From Fictibacillus nanhaiensis (GTDB taxonomy: Bacteria > Bacillota > Bacilli > Bacillales > Fictibacillaceae): DNA of 64,000 bases. The translations under genes and the position numbers were made by a program. The notes beneath the pieces are model-generated. The model did no database searches, was not told where the DNA came from, and worked only from the letters and a program-made list of their open reading frames with translations. The number at the start of each line of letters is the position of its first letter. Positions within the stretch are counted from its first letter, which is position 1. The DNA is taken from the NCBI GenBank assembly GCA_016401345.1, contig JAEACG010000001.1, positions 1,116,001-1,180,000 on the forward strand, read 5' to 3'. This document shows, piece after piece, positions 34,443 through 43,742 of the stretch.

Positions 34443-35001
34443 CTCTCCATCTCCTCTCGAACGTTTCTCTATGGCAATACATGAGCATCCCGGTCTTATC
34501 CGGCAAATCAATCGGCTTCACTTTTTCAAAGCCGCACCTTTCAAACACATGTATCATCTTCTCATTCCGAATATCAGGTTCAGCGATTACCTTCTCAGTC
34601 CCTTTTGATAAAAACTGATAATGTACGATGGCACGTAATAAGGGAAGTGCGTAACCCTTCCCAATAAAAGATTCTTCTCCGATCAAAAGATGAATTCCCT
34701 GGTCTTTAGGATGTGGATCATAGCTCTTCTCTACCACATCTCCTTTTACCCAGTATGCTTCCCAATAGCTCATCGGAACTCCATCTATTAATCCCATATA
34801 TAGCGTTTGATGCTGATCAGACAGGAAAGTTTCTAAATGCTTTCTGTATTCTTCAAACGAGACATCCAATTTCCAGTATGGAATCACATACGGTTGCTGC
34901 TGCCACTTATGGAGAAGTGATACATCCCGCTCCAAATCTACTTTTACATACGATAAAGTCTTTTGGATGGTGTGATCATAGAAACTAAATTCTGGCTGCA
35001 T
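34417..35001 (-). CDS. Siderophore N-acyltransferase (RhbD/IucB-like GNAT)
   Basis: A 194-residue acetyltransferase of the IucB/RhbD type (YWEAYWVKGDVVEKSYDPHPKDQG; FIGKGYALPLLRAIVHYQF, the cofactor loop; EPDIRNEKMIHVFERCGFEKV). It should acetylate N-hydroxy-diaminopropane to the hydroxamate. AAGGTGATG precedes the ATG. It overlaps both neighbours (17 nt with the first synthetase, 26 nt with the hydroxylase). Confidence 0.9.
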   Translation of the reverse strand: MQPEFSFYDHTIQKTLSYVKVDLERDVSLLHKWQQQPYVIPYWKLDVSFEEYRKHLETFLSDQHQTLYMGLIDGVPMSYWEAYWVKGDVVEKSYDPHPKDQGIHLLIGEESFIGKGYALPLLRAIVHYQFLSKGTEKVIAEPDIRNEKMIHVFERCGFEKVKPIDLPDKTGMLMYCHRETFERRWRDVFQTITT

Positions 35002-36772
35002 CTGTTTTCATCACCTTTTGTAATGGGTTTGGGATCTTTGTGTAGACAGACTGTGTTTCAAGAGAACCAACAAGCTCATCCATATCATGAAAACGAGTAA
35101 GTAAGTTCGCTTTACACGGAAGTTCTTCCGCATCTAGTAAGCTTCTGATCAGGCCTGACTTTCCGTCTGTTAACGTATCATGGTGTTTCAAACGATGACG
35201 TAGCATGTCCATAAGTTCTTCTTCTGCGACAAGATTTGCGGTTCCAAATCCGTTGATGAGACCAAAGAGATGGTTCATGAAGAAATAATAACGAAAACGT
35301 TCGATCGCGACCTCGTCACTGCAGATCGTTACACTCTTACGATTTAGGCTTGGAAGCTGTTCAACGAGCAGATCGGCTTTTGATTCGCTGTAATAGTAAC
35401 CTTGATTATCACGGTAATAAAAACGCTTCGGATAGCCATTCTCCATTTGGACGATCGAGTTCTGCTGATGCGCTTCAAGTGCTACACCGTATCTTTCGTA
35501 CAGCCACAGCATCGGATCTAGAGCGATTGATAAATATTGCTGGAACCAATCTTTACTGACTTCTTCTGTCGTTCTATTCTCTCTTTGAGCGATGTCATGA
35601 ATGATTGAAGCAATTCTAGAGTTCCCTCCAAAACCGTGGTCCTGACAAAGACCTGCTACTAAACTTGCATTTCTATCATTCTCGTAAAAAGGATTCTCTC
35701 TGATCACCACTTCAAATCCAGATGTCTCTTTATTTGTAGGGATATTTAAGAATGCCGGATCTTTTATGATCTGAAACGATGGGTAGATCTCCTTCATCTC
35801 TTGTCCGATTATCGATTGCATGAGTCGAGAAACTTCTACCCCTCTATGCAGTTCTTTTTCAAGATTAACGCGCAGTGAATTTGTAATCTTCACAGGTACA
35901 GAGAACTTGAACATATATTTAAAATTGTGGCTGTAAACAGAACGCATTGATGATGTTGCCGAGAACAGCTCACCGAATGGACCGATGTAGCTCAACTTAC
36001 CGTCTTTGATTAAAGTTTTAACAAACGTATCATTCAGTAGAACTTGAACTTGTAAAGGATGAACAGGTATGAAGACTGACTCATCATTAATCTCTATCTG
36101 TTTGACGAACTCCTCATCCCGTTGTAGTAGCGTCCGAGTTATTTCTTCTGCTGTCACTTCATCTGCAGTATCCTGATCGACAATCGACTTGTCCGCTTGA
36201 AAGAAATGGAGCTGGAACGTTCCCTTAAGTTCTGGGGAATAGAGAGATTCCTCTTCATCACTCATGCCTTGCTTGCTTTTTGGAGTCGGATGAAGCAGAT
36301 GACCAAACAAAAGCGACTGCTCTGCTTCAATGAATGTAAACTCACTGCTTTCTAAATTCACGGAGTCACCTTCACGTGCTTCTAGGTACCGTTGTATGTT
36401 CTTTTTACTTAAAATCGTCCGCAGCATCAATTCATCTTCTGCATCCTCACGATCTTGTTTTAGCAACAATTCTTTTGAAAGAATGGCAACAAGCGAAATG
36501 TAATCGAGTGTTATCACGTTTTCATTGTTTTGATAAAGAATAGGAAAGTGAAACAAATGTCTGCCTGTTAAAGACCAATGCTTGATTGCCGCAAAGATCG
36601 CTGAACCTTGATTCCTAAGTTCAATCTTCACCCATCTGTCCGGCGTCTCCCCACTCCATCCTAAATGATCAACCGTATCTTCAAAGGTAACAAATGCTTG
36701 TGTTTCTCGAAGATAACAATTTAAAAAGCTCTGTATGCTCGCATTTTCTGCTTGTTGTTTATGATTTGTCAT
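34985..36772 (-). CDS. IucA/IucC-family siderophore synthetase (RhbC-like)
   Basis: A 595-residue NIS synthetase, expected to activate citrate as the adenylate and attach the first hydroxamate arm. Family landmarks: FIPVHPLQVQVLLND, SSMRSVYSHNFKYMFKFSVP, VSRLMQSIIGQEM and LEAHQQNSIVQM. The ATG overlaps the decarboxylase stop by 4 nt with GGGGGAT upstream. Together with the second synthetase at 30123 it matches the two-enzyme logic of rhizobactin / aerobactin / schizokinen assembly. Confidence 0.93.
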   Translation of the reverse strand: MTNHKQQAENASIQSFLNCYLRETQAFVTFEDTVDHLGWSGETPDRWVKIELRNQGSAIFAAIKHWSLTGRHLFHFPILYQNNENVITLDYISLVAILSKELLLKQDREDAEDELMLRTILSKKNIQRYLEAREGDSVNLESSEFTFIEAEQSLLFGHLLHPTPKSKQGMSDEEESLYSPELKGTFQLHFFQADKSIVDQDTADEVTAEEITRTLLQRDEEFVKQIEINDESVFIPVHPLQVQVLLNDTFVKTLIKDGKLSYIGPFGELFSATSSMRSVYSHNFKYMFKFSVPVKITNSLRVNLEKELHRGVEVSRLMQSIIGQEMKEIYPSFQIIKDPAFLNIPTNKETSGFEVVIRENPFYENDRNASLVAGLCQDHGFGGNSRIASIIHDIAQRENRTTEEVSKDWFQQYLSIALDPMLWLYERYGVALEAHQQNSIVQMENGYPKRFYYRDNQGYYYSESKADLLVEQLPSLNRKSVTICSDEVAIERFRYYFFMNHLFGLINGFGTANLVAEEELMDMLRHRLKHHDTLTDGKSGLIRSLLDAEELPCKANLLTRFHDMDELVGSLETQSVYTKIPNPLQKVMKTDAARI

Positions 36773-38262
36773 TGGGTGATCCCCCTGTTTTCGTACTCTG
36801 CTGCAAATTGAGTAATGCTATGAAGAATATCTTCAATATCCACGATTGTTGTACGTGGATTCAGTAAAGTAAACTTTAAAAAGACTTCATCCTTCACTTT
36901 TGTTTTCGCGACTAAAGCTGTTCCTGTATGAAGAATTTTTTTGTAGATATAAGTATTCAGTTCATCTAATGAATCAGTTGCTGCGTCAGTATAACGAAAT
37001 ACAATAGCATTAATTTCGGGATTTACGTTACACACTTCAATCTGTGGGTTCTGATCCATTACCCCTGCTGCCTGATTCGCAAGATGAAGCGTATAATCAA
37101 TCATGCTGGCGAAGTTCTTTTCGCCAACGATTCGTAATGACATGAAGAGCTTCAACGCGTCAAAACGCCTTGTCGTTTGAACCGATTTGCTCACTAGGTG
37201 AACGAGTCCATCTTGTTCGTCGTTCTCAGGATTCAAATAGTCTGCATGATGTGCAATATATTTGAAATTTGCTCTATCTTTTACGAAGAAAGCTCCACAG
37301 CTTATTGGTTGATAAAACTGCTTATGAAAGTCTATCGTAATGGAATCTGCTCGCTCAATTCCTGTTAACTTATGAAAATGCTTTTTACTAAGAAGTAACG
37401 CACCCCCGTAAGCTGCATCAACATGAAGCCATAATCCATGGTTTTGAGCAATAGCTGCAACCTCTTGAATCGGGTCGATACTGCCGAAATCCGTTGTCCC
37501 GGCCGTTGCAACTATACACATCGGGACAAGTCCGCCACTTCTCAAGCGCTCAATTTCTTCCCTTAATTTAGCAGTATTCATCTTTTTATGTTCATCCGTT
37601 TCAACCGTTACGACTGCCTGTTCACCTAGTCCAAGTTGAAACGCTGACTTCTTCACGGTAAAGTGGGCATCTTCTGAACATAAGATACGAAGCTTATGCG
37701 ACTCTGGTGGCAATCCGTGAACTTTAACATTCCATCCCCATCGTTTATCACAAAAGAAATCACGAGCGAGTAGAAGCCCCATATAGTTCGATTGAGTACC
37801 ACCACTCGTAAATGTCCCATCTGCTGAAGATGAAAGGATAAGCTTGTTACTTACCCATTTGATCAATCGCTCTTCTAAATAAGTAGCCGTTGAGCTTTGA
37901 TCCCAAGAATCCATTGATTGATTTAGTGCTCCGATGATCAATTCAGCTGCAATGGCTGGGATAAGAGGTGGACAATGTAGGTGTCCCATGCTCGTCGGAT
38001 GAGAAACATGTATGCTGTTTCTCACAATTTTCTCCATAACATCTTTTAGTACGGTTAACGGTTCTTCTCCGTCACTCGAAGTGAGAGATAGTTCATTTAT
38101 CTCTGTCTCGATCTCAGTAGGAAATAAACCGTTATAAGCATCTGAATTATCTTTATAAAATCCACTTAACAGATGCTGAGTTTCAAGAATGGTTTGCTGA
38201 AAACTTTGTATCCCCGCTCCGCTATCGTTAAGAAAAAAGCGATCAAAATCAGTTGTATTCAT
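36769..38262 (-). CDS. L-2,4-diaminobutyrate decarboxylase (RhbB-like)
   Basis: A 497-residue group II PLP decarboxylase that makes 1,3-diaminopropane. Visible features: HPTSMGHLHCPPLIPA substrate loop, TSGGTQSNYMGLLLARDF, the LHVDAAYGGALL aspartate site and the Schiff-base Lys in TIDFHKQFYQP. Length and motifs agree with RhbB / DdcB rather than glutamate decarboxylase. AGAGGTG precedes the ATG, 9 bp after the aminotransferase stop. Confidence 0.93.
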   Translation of the reverse strand: MNTTDFDRFFLNDSGAGIQSFQQTILETQHLLSGFYKDNSDAYNGLFPTEIETEINELSLTSSDGEEPLTVLKDVMEKIVRNSIHVSHPTSMGHLHCPPLIPAIAAELIIGALNQSMDSWDQSSTATYLEERLIKWVSNKLILSSSADGTFTSGGTQSNYMGLLLARDFFCDKRWGWNVKVHGLPPESHKLRILCSEDAHFTVKKSAFQLGLGEQAVVTVETDEHKKMNTAKLREEIERLRSGGLVPMCIVATAGTTDFGSIDPIQEVAAIAQNHGLWLHVDAAYGGALLLSKKHFHKLTGIERADSITIDFHKQFYQPISCGAFFVKDRANFKYIAHHADYLNPENDEQDGLVHLVSKSVQTTRRFDALKLFMSLRIVGEKNFASMIDYTLHLANQAAGVMDQNPQIEVCNVNPEINAIVFRYTDAATDSLDELNTYIYKKILHTGTALVAKTKVKDEVFLKFTLLNPRTTIVDIEDILHSITQFAAEYENRGITQ

Positions 38263-38271
38263 CTAGCACCT

Positions 38272-39618
38272 CTATTTTAGTGCGGCTCTTACCGCATCTG
38301 TGAAAATTGCGATTACTTCATCCAGTTGTTCCTCTGTAATGATAAGCGGTGGCAAGAATCGGACAACGCTGCCATGCCTTCCGCCTACTTCTAAGATCAA
38401 TCCTCTGTTAAAGCATTCTCGTTGAATGCGGCTAGCGAGTTCAGAGTTTGCGGCATATGTTCCTTTTAATCCAGTTGGAATGCGCGGGTTCACAATTTCT
38501 GCCCCTACCATCAAACCTCGGCCTCGAACATCACCGATCTCAGGAATTTCATTTTGTAGGATTGAAAGTTCAAGCATAAGTTTTTCGCCAAGTTCAGCAG
38601 CATGCTGTGATAAGTTGTTTTCTTTAATATGACGCAGTGTTGCTGTTCCAGCTGCCATAGCCATCTGGTTTCCTCTGAACGTTCCGATATGCGCACCAGG
38701 TCCCCATTTATCCAGTTCACGATCATAGATCACAACAGATAAAGGCAAGCTTCCACCGATCGCTTTAGACAGAACGACTACATCCGGAGTAATTCCAGCA
38801 TGTTGAAAGGCAAATAGTTCACCAGTACGTCCGATACCTGTTTGCACTTCGTCAATGATTAATGGAATGTTACGCTCTTTCGTGATGCGGCGGATCTCAC
38901 GCAGCCACTCAACTGGCGCAGGAATAGATCCACCTTCTCCTTGTACGACTTCTAAAATCATGGCCGCTGGAGGAAGGATTCCGCTTTCTGGATCATATAA
39001 AAGGTTCTCAATATAGTTAGCGCTGATTCTCCACGTATCTTCTCCACCCATTCCGAACGGGCAGCGATATTCATATGGATATGGCATAAAGTGTACATCT
39101 GGCATCAAGCCTTGCACGCTCTGTTTCGGCCCTAAGTTACCAGATAGCGCCATCGTTCCGTGTGTAGCGCCATGATAGCCTCCTTGGAAAGATAGGATGC
39201 TTCTTCTACCAGTTGCTGTTTTTACAAGCTTGATCGCTGCTTCGATCGCATCTCCGCCAGTCGGTCCGCAGAATTGAATCTTTGCACGTTTTGCGAATTC
39301 TTCTGGTAAACTATCAAACACTTCGCTTACAAATTCCTCTTTTACTGGCGTTGTTAAATCCAGTGTATGTAAAGGGCGCTTGTCATGAAGCACTTTCTCA
39401 ATAGCGTCTATCACTACCGGATGATTATGCCCTAGCGCAAGTGTTCCTGCTCCTGCCAGACAGTCAATATATGTCTTCCCATCAGCATCTTTTACATAGA
39501 TTCCTTCCGCTTCTTCAATTGCGATTGGAATACGACGTGGATAAGATCTTGCGTTAGACTCTCTTTTTTCTTGTTGTTTTAGATATTTTTCATTCATCTC
39601 TATTTGTAGCATGCTCAT
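38272..39618 (-). CDS. Diaminobutyrate-2-oxoglutarate aminotransferase (RhbA-like)
   Basis: A 448-residue class III PLP aminotransferase converting aspartate semialdehyde and glutamate to L-2,4-diaminobutyrate. Seen: GAGTLALGHNHPVV, CGPTGGDAIEAAIKLV, IIDEVQTGIGRTG and the Schiff-base Lys in VVLSKAIGGSLP. It is the first gene behind two Fur boxes, with an AGGAGG ribosome site. EctB of ectoine synthesis is a relative, but the paired decarboxylase and synthetases argue for siderophore use. Confidence 0.94.
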   Translation of the reverse strand: MSMLQIEMNEKYLKQQEKRESNARSYPRRIPIAIEEAEGIYVKDADGKTYIDCLAGAGTLALGHNHPVVIDAIEKVLHDKRPLHTLDLTTPVKEEFVSEVFDSLPEEFAKRAKIQFCGPTGGDAIEAAIKLVKTATGRRSILSFQGGYHGATHGTMALSGNLGPKQSVQGLMPDVHFMPYPYEYRCPFGMGGEDTWRISANYIENLLYDPESGILPPAAMILEVVQGEGGSIPAPVEWLREIRRITKERNIPLIIDEVQTGIGRTGELFAFQHAGITPDVVVLSKAIGGSLPLSVVIYDRELDKWGPGAHIGTFRGNQMAMAAGTATLRHIKENNLSQHAAELGEKLMLELSILQNEIPEIGDVRGRGLMVGAEIVNPRIPTGLKGTYAANSELASRIQRECFNRGLILEVGGRHGSVVRFLPPLIITEEQLDEVIAIFTDAVRAALK

Positions 39619-39654
39619 AATTTATTCCTCCTAGTGGATTATCCGACACATCAG

Positions 39655-39669
39655 TGAAAATGATTCTCA
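39655..39669. promoter_or_regulatory. Fur box, proximal (imperfect)
   Basis: TGAAAATGATTCTCA differs from the 7-1-7 consensus TGATAATNATTATCA at two positions. It lies 37 bp upstream of the siderophore operon start. Confidence 0.7.
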
Positions 39670-39695
39670 TTATTGATTACATGTATAACCTTAAT

Positions 39696-39710
39696 TGATA
39701 ATGATTATCA
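39696..39710. promoter_or_regulatory. Fur box, distal (perfect)
   Basis: TGATAATGATTATCA is an exact match to the 7-1-7 Fur box. With the proximal box it should confer strong iron repression on the siderophore operon. The rest of the gap to 39938 shows no other clear element. Confidence 0.9.
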
Positions 39711-39938
39711 TCGTCAATGATAAATTGTCCCTAAATTCTTTCCAGTTATTTTTAGCGCTGGGTATGAGTAGTAGGTCTTAAGACTCAGTGTTTCGTTATC
39801 ACTCTGCAAATCCATTAAAAAAAAGCCGAATTATTTGCGACTTTTCTATACTATTTATTTAAAATCTTTTTATTGTGTTAAAACGTCAGGCTTGAAGCCT
39901 ATACTAAATGCAATAAATAGAATTGAGGTGACAGACGC

Positions 39939-40643
39939 ATGATTGATTTTTACCAAAGCCAAGAATCATTAACAGCAATTGAATGGATATTAAGAGCAAT
40001 CGTTGCTTTTTTCTTCATGCTACTCGCCGTAAAACTTATGGGACAACGTTCCTTTTCACAGCTACGCCTTTTGGATTTTATTATGGCACTCATATTCGGA
40101 AATATCATCGCCCATCCCTTGTCTGATCAACACTTGGGTTTAAAAGGTTCCCTTATTACGATGACTGTTCTCGTTTTTTTATATGTTAGCACTACGATCA
40201 CAGGACTTCATTGGCATCCACTTCGTAAACTAATTGACCCTGCCCCTATTATTTTGGTAAAGAACGGTCAAATACTTTATAAAAATTTAAAGAAAGCGCG
40301 CATCTCAATTGATGTATTATTTTCAGAGCTTCGTAAGCATAGGGTCATCAATATCCAAGAAGTCGCTCTGGCCTTATTTGAATCGAACGGAACCATTACA
40401 TCATTTTTGGATCCTCAATATCAAACAGTAATACAAAAAGACTTAAACTTGTCTCCTAAGCCCTTTGACTATCCTCAAATCATAATCAAGGAAGGAAAAA
40501 TCAATCAAAAAGAGCTCGCCGAAACCGGAAAAACAAAAGCATGGCTTTTGGAACAACTAAGACAACAGAATACGAACCTGCCTGAAATATTAATTGGCAC
40601 TCTAGATCACCATGATCGTTTGCACATCATGTACTACAAGTAA
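39939..40643 (+). CDS. DUF421 membrane protein (YetF type)
   Basis: A 234-residue protein with three N-terminal membrane helices (residues about 15-35, 45-60 and 68-88) and a cytoplasmic mixed alpha/beta tail carrying ILVKNGQILYKNLKKARIS and DVLFSELRKHRVINIQEV. This is the layout of B. subtilis YetF / YrbG / YdfS; spore-associated members of this family form a membrane complex linked to germination or lipid metabolism. The exact role here is unknown. GAGGTGAC precedes the ATG. Confidence 0.87.
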   Translation: MIDFYQSQESLTAIEWILRAIVAFFFMLLAVKLMGQRSFSQLRLLDFIMALIFGNIIAHPLSDQHLGLKGSLITMTVLVFLYVSTTITGLHWHPLRKLIDPAPIILVKNGQILYKNLKKARISIDVLFSELRKHRVINIQEVALALFESNGTITSFLDPQYQTVIQKDLNLSPKPFDYPQIIIKEGKINQKELAETGKTKAWLLEQLRQQNTNLPEILIGTLDHHDRLHIMYYK

Positions 40644-40723
40644 TGTATAAATAATATCAGCTCGTCAACACATAAAAAGTACAATACGTTTTTAAGAAAC
40701 ATTAGATCCGTCTGAAAAAGGAC

Positions 40724-40751
40724 AAAAAAAACGACCAGCCTCGGCTAGTCG
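40724..40751 (-). terminator. Terminator of the DJ-1/PfpI gene
   Basis: CGACTAGCC / GGCTGGTCG stem with a short loop, followed by eight T residues on the minus strand. Confidence 0.85.
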
Positions 40752-40765
40752 CTTCCGTTCATCTT

Positions 40766-41428
40766 TTATTGTTTATCCAACACTTCAATCATTCGAAGTG
40801 CTACACTTCTACTCGATTGAGGATTCTGTCCTGTAACAAGTGTGCCGTCTGTTACCGCAAAATCTTCCCATTTTCCTGCCCGTTGAAACTCTGCTCCAAG
40901 TTCACGAAGCTTTGTTTCGAGTAAGAACGGTACTTCTTTCGTCAGCTGCATCTCTTCTTCTTCTTCATCCGTAAATGCTGTAACCGTTTTACCTTTTACG
41001 ATAGGTGTACCATCTTTAAGTGTTGCTGTTGTAAGTCCTGCAGGTCCATGACAGACACTTCCGATTACTTTATTTGTTTGTGCCATCTGACTTACTACTT
41101 CTTTTAATGCGTCACTTTTCGGGAAATCAAAAACGGTACCATGCCCGCCAGGTAGATAGATCGCGTCATAGCTCGTTGCATCATCAGGAGTAAGTTCTGC
41201 AGTACCTTCCAACTGAGCCAGTGCTTCCTTATATGTTTCTTTATCTACACCTTCTAAACTGTTCGGATCTAGCGGAACAGCTCCACCTTTAATGCTTTTT
41301 ACCGTAATATCATATCCTTTGTCACGAAACTCATTGAAAGGAACCGCAAACTCCTCTAACCAGAGCCCTGTCTTATTATTACCAATGTTTTGATGATTCG
41401 TTACGACGATCAATACTCGTTTTGTCAT
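40766..41428 (-). CDS. DJ-1/PfpI-family protein (type 1 glutamine amidotransferase-like)
   Basis: A 220-residue protein of the DJ-1/ThiJ/PfpI superfamily, Hsp31-like subgroup. The nucleophile elbow GSVCHGPAGL carries the reactive Cys and neighbouring His, and the preceding YLPGGHGTVFDFP loop and Glu near residue 20 are conserved. Relatives act as glyoxalase III / protein deglycases or chaperones under electrophile stress. The start is the ATG at 41428 with GGGAG 6-7 nt upstream. The next upstream gene is a glyoxal-reductase-like aldo-keto reductase, which agrees with aldehyde detoxification (inference). Confidence 0.88.
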   Translation of the reverse strand: MTKRVLIVVTNHQNIGNNKTGLWLEEFAVPFNEFRDKGYDITVKSIKGGAVPLDPNSLEGVDKETYKEALAQLEGTAELTPDDATSYDAIYLPGGHGTVFDFPKSDALKEVVSQMAQTNKVIGSVCHGPAGLTTATLKDGTPIVKGKTVTAFTDEEEEEMQLTKEVPFLLETKLRELGAEFQRAGKWEDFAVTDGTLVTGQNPQSSRSVALRMIEVLDKQ

Positions 41429-41556
41429 TGTTACACTCCCTTTCATTACATTACGTTTATCATTTTTCCCGAATCTAATGATTTAAAACACGATGAAATA
41501 ATGAAGGTTTTGAAGGTAAGGTAGGTAAGGTAGTTTTGTAGAAATTTAAGATAGAT

Positions 41557-41682
41557 TTGTCGAAAAGCCTATAAACTAATTTTTAGGGCCTATAAGTTTT
41601 ATTGAAGGACCATAAATTAATCATGAGGGGCTATAAATGATTTTGAAGGACTATAAAAGTTTGTTTAGGGCCTTTAAGTACC
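41557..41682. repeat. Degenerate 20-21 bp tandem array A
   Basis: Five to six units of roughly GGCCTATAAA-N6-TTGAAG (starts near 41566, 41586, 41607, 41629, 41649, 41668). The array begins with TTTGTCGAAAAGCCTATAAA, which recurs exactly at one end of array B (51972-52098) on the other strand. It lies between the DJ-1 gene and the aldo-keto reductase terminator; no gene is present. Confidence 0.75.
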
Positions 41683-41686
41683 AAAC

Positions 41687-41719
41687 TAAAAAAAAGCCTT
41701 CCAAACAACAGGAAGACTT
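41687..41719 (-). terminator. Terminator of the aldo-keto reductase gene
   Basis: AAGTCTTCC / GGAAGGCTT (one mismatch) with a run of T on the minus strand. Confidence 0.8.
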
Positions 41720-41737
41720 TCACTCACTTCATACAAA

Positions 41738-42574
41738 CTATTTATAAAACTCCGGATCATCTGGATCTGCACCATTACGTTTATCTTGATTTAGTACAGA
41801 TATACGCGTCATATCTTCATTTGTCAGTTCAAAGTCAAAAAGTTCAATATTTTCTTCGATTCGATGCTGTGTGACAGATTTAGGAATCGTGACTACCCCG
41901 TTCTGAAGATCCCAGCGCAAAATGATTTGAGCAACTGACTTATTGTATTTATCGGCAAGTTCTACCAATGTTGGGTCTTCAAAGATTTCTCCTTTTAAAA
42001 GAGGTCTCCAAGCTTCCAACTGGATTCCTTGATCCTTACAGAACGTCAATAATTTTTCCTGCGACAAACGAGGATGGTATTCCACTTGGTTCACCATCGG
42101 CTTGATCTCTGCTTCACTCATCAAATCTTCAAGATGGTGCTGTTTGAAGTTGCTGACACCAATCGCTTTAGCTCGTCCCTCATTATAAATTTTCTCAAGA
42201 GCTTTCCATGTTTCTTTATACTTTCCTGGCACCGGCCAGTGAATAAGGTATAGATCCACATAGTCTAGCCCTAGTCTCTCTAAACTTTCATCAAATGCTG
42301 ATAAGGTTTTTTCATAGCCTTGGTCGGTGTTCCAAACTTTGGTTGTAACAAAAAGTTCTTCTCTTGGAACGTTTGATTCAGCAATCGCCTGACCTACACC
42401 AGCTTCATTGTCATAAAGACTCGCCGTATCAATGCTTCTATAACCTGAATCAATCGCCCATTTTATGGACTGGATGACTTCATCACCATCTTCAGCTTTG
42501 TAGACTCCTAATCCAATCCATGGCATTTGAACACCATTATGTAGAACTGCACGATCATGAATACTGCTTGGCAT
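41738..42574 (-). CDS. Aldo-keto reductase (YtbE/YvgN type)
   Basis: A 278-residue AKR5-type barrel. The catalytic tetrad positions are visible: Asp (YRSIDTASLY), Tyr in the same segment, Lys (FVTTKVWN) and His (YLIHWPVPG). The NADPH-binding C-terminus has TIPKSVTQHRIEENI. Relatives in B. subtilis reduce glyoxal and methylglyoxal. The start is the ATG at 42574 with GGAGGG 7 nt upstream; the frame extends to 42607 without a better site. Confidence 0.92.
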   Translation of the reverse strand: MPSSIHDRAVLHNGVQMPWIGLGVYKAEDGDEVIQSIKWAIDSGYRSIDTASLYDNEAGVGQAIAESNVPREELFVTTKVWNTDQGYEKTLSAFDESLERLGLDYVDLYLIHWPVPGKYKETWKALEKIYNEGRAKAIGVSNFKQHHLEDLMSEAEIKPMVNQVEYHPRLSQEKLLTFCKDQGIQLEAWRPLLKGEIFEDPTLVELADKYNKSVAQIILRWDLQNGVVTIPKSVTQHRIEENIELFDFELTNEDMTRISVLNQDKRNGADPDDPEFYK

Positions 42575-42628
42575 ATTGAATCCCTCCTTGTACACATTGT
42601 GGCACAATTTATATAAAAGTAAAAAATA

Positions 42629-43030
42629 TTAAACTCTTTGAAGTTTATCTGCTGTTTCTTCTAAACGTTCATGAGCATTATCTATGATCGTAGATTCGCT
42701 CCAGGTAAATCCATCCTTTTCATATCTCGGAATCACATGCATATGAAAATGAGTAAGATCACTAAACTTACCCCCATTTTGGTTAATCGTAATCCCATCA
42801 GGGTTAAAACAGTTCTCTAGCTTTTTTGATATGTATTTTGCAGCTTCCATTACAGCATTCGTTTCTTCATTCGTCAGCTCTGTTAATTCCTTAACATGTC
42901 TTTTAGGAAGAATGAGCGTGTGCCCCTCATTAAAGGGATCAATATCGAGAAAACATTGCACCCACTCATTTTCATAAACCGTATGTATAGGTAATACTCT
43001 ATTCGCTAATTCACATCCTAAACAACTCAC
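42629..43030 (-). CDS. HIT-family nucleotide hydrolase/transferase
   Basis: A 133-residue histidine-triad protein with the HxHxHxx motif in THFHMHVIPRY near residue 97 and the N-terminal CELAN segment with Cys3 and Cys6 positions often seen in zinc-binding Hit proteins. Family members hydrolyse dinucleoside polyphosphates or nucleoside phosphoramidates. The GTG start directly abuts the NUDIX gene stop, and the GGGTGG ribosome site is inside that gene, so the two nucleotide-processing enzymes are co-expressed. Confidence 0.9.
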   Translation of the reverse strand: MSCLGCELANRVLPIHTVYENEWVQCFLDIDPFNEGHTLILPKRHVKELTELTNEETNAVMEAAKYISKKLENCFNPDGITINQNGGKFSDLTHFHMHVIPRYEKDGFTWSESTIIDNAHERLEETADKLQRV

Positions 43031-43537
43031 CTAGATCCACCCTTTCAGCCTTGCCAATAATAAGCCATGTGCAAGTTCACTATCTTTCCAGATCCCTTGT
43101 TCAATATTTCGGAATGCTCGCTCTATAGGGATATGAAACGCTTGAATCGTTGCTTCCTTTTTCTCTAACATTTGAGATTTGTATTCCACAATATCTTTAG
43201 TAAAATATACATGCGTAACCGTATTACTCAAACAAGCACTTGGCTGTATACTTCCCAAGAAAACCGTTTCTCCACACACGATACCCGTCTCTTCAAGCAA
43301 CTCTCTTTTTGCAGCTTCCATCGGATCTTCATTTTCGTTCATTCCACCACCTGGAAGTTGGATAATAACTTGATCTACGGCCGGTCGATATTGGCTGATC
43401 AATATGAGAGAATCGTTCTCTAACGCGACCATTACGGCTGCTTCATAAGGTATCTCTTTTAACGTAATACTTCCAAATTCATCCTCGAACACTTCAACAT
43501 CTTTATCTCTGCTCTGATATACAAGTTCCTTTTTCAA
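43031..43537 (-). CDS. NUDIX hydrolase (ADP-ribose pyrophosphatase-like)
   Basis: A 168-residue protein with a complete Nudix box: Gly-x5-Glu (GGMNENE), x7, then RELLEETGI. The preceding SQYRPAVDQVIIQLPGG stretch is typical of ADP-ribose / ADP-sugar pyrophosphatases (NudF type). It should hydrolyse a nucleoside diphosphate derivative in the cytoplasm. The start is a TTG with GGGTGGGG upstream. It is first in a two-gene unit with the HIT protein. Confidence 0.88.
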   Translation of the reverse strand: MKKELVYQSRDKDVEVFEDEFGSITLKEIPYEAAVMVALENDSLILISQYRPAVDQVIIQLPGGGMNENEDPMEAAKRELLEETGIVCGETVFLGSIQPSACLSNTVTHVYFTKDIVEYKSQMLEKKEATIQAFHIPIERAFRNIEQGIWKDSELAHGLLLARLKGWI

Positions 43538-43742
43538 AATTACCCCACCCTTTTACATCAGTTTCCTCTTAACATTATCCAAACTTGGAAACATTTTCAA
43601 CTATGAGCTTATTGGAAATGTCACCCAGTTAATAATTAAATAGTTAGTGGGAATATTTTCTAATAATTTGGTAGAATAATGAGATGGGAACTTTATCTCG
43701 TTTTTTTCGTATTACTTGTAATTAGGTACGGAGGAGATTACT

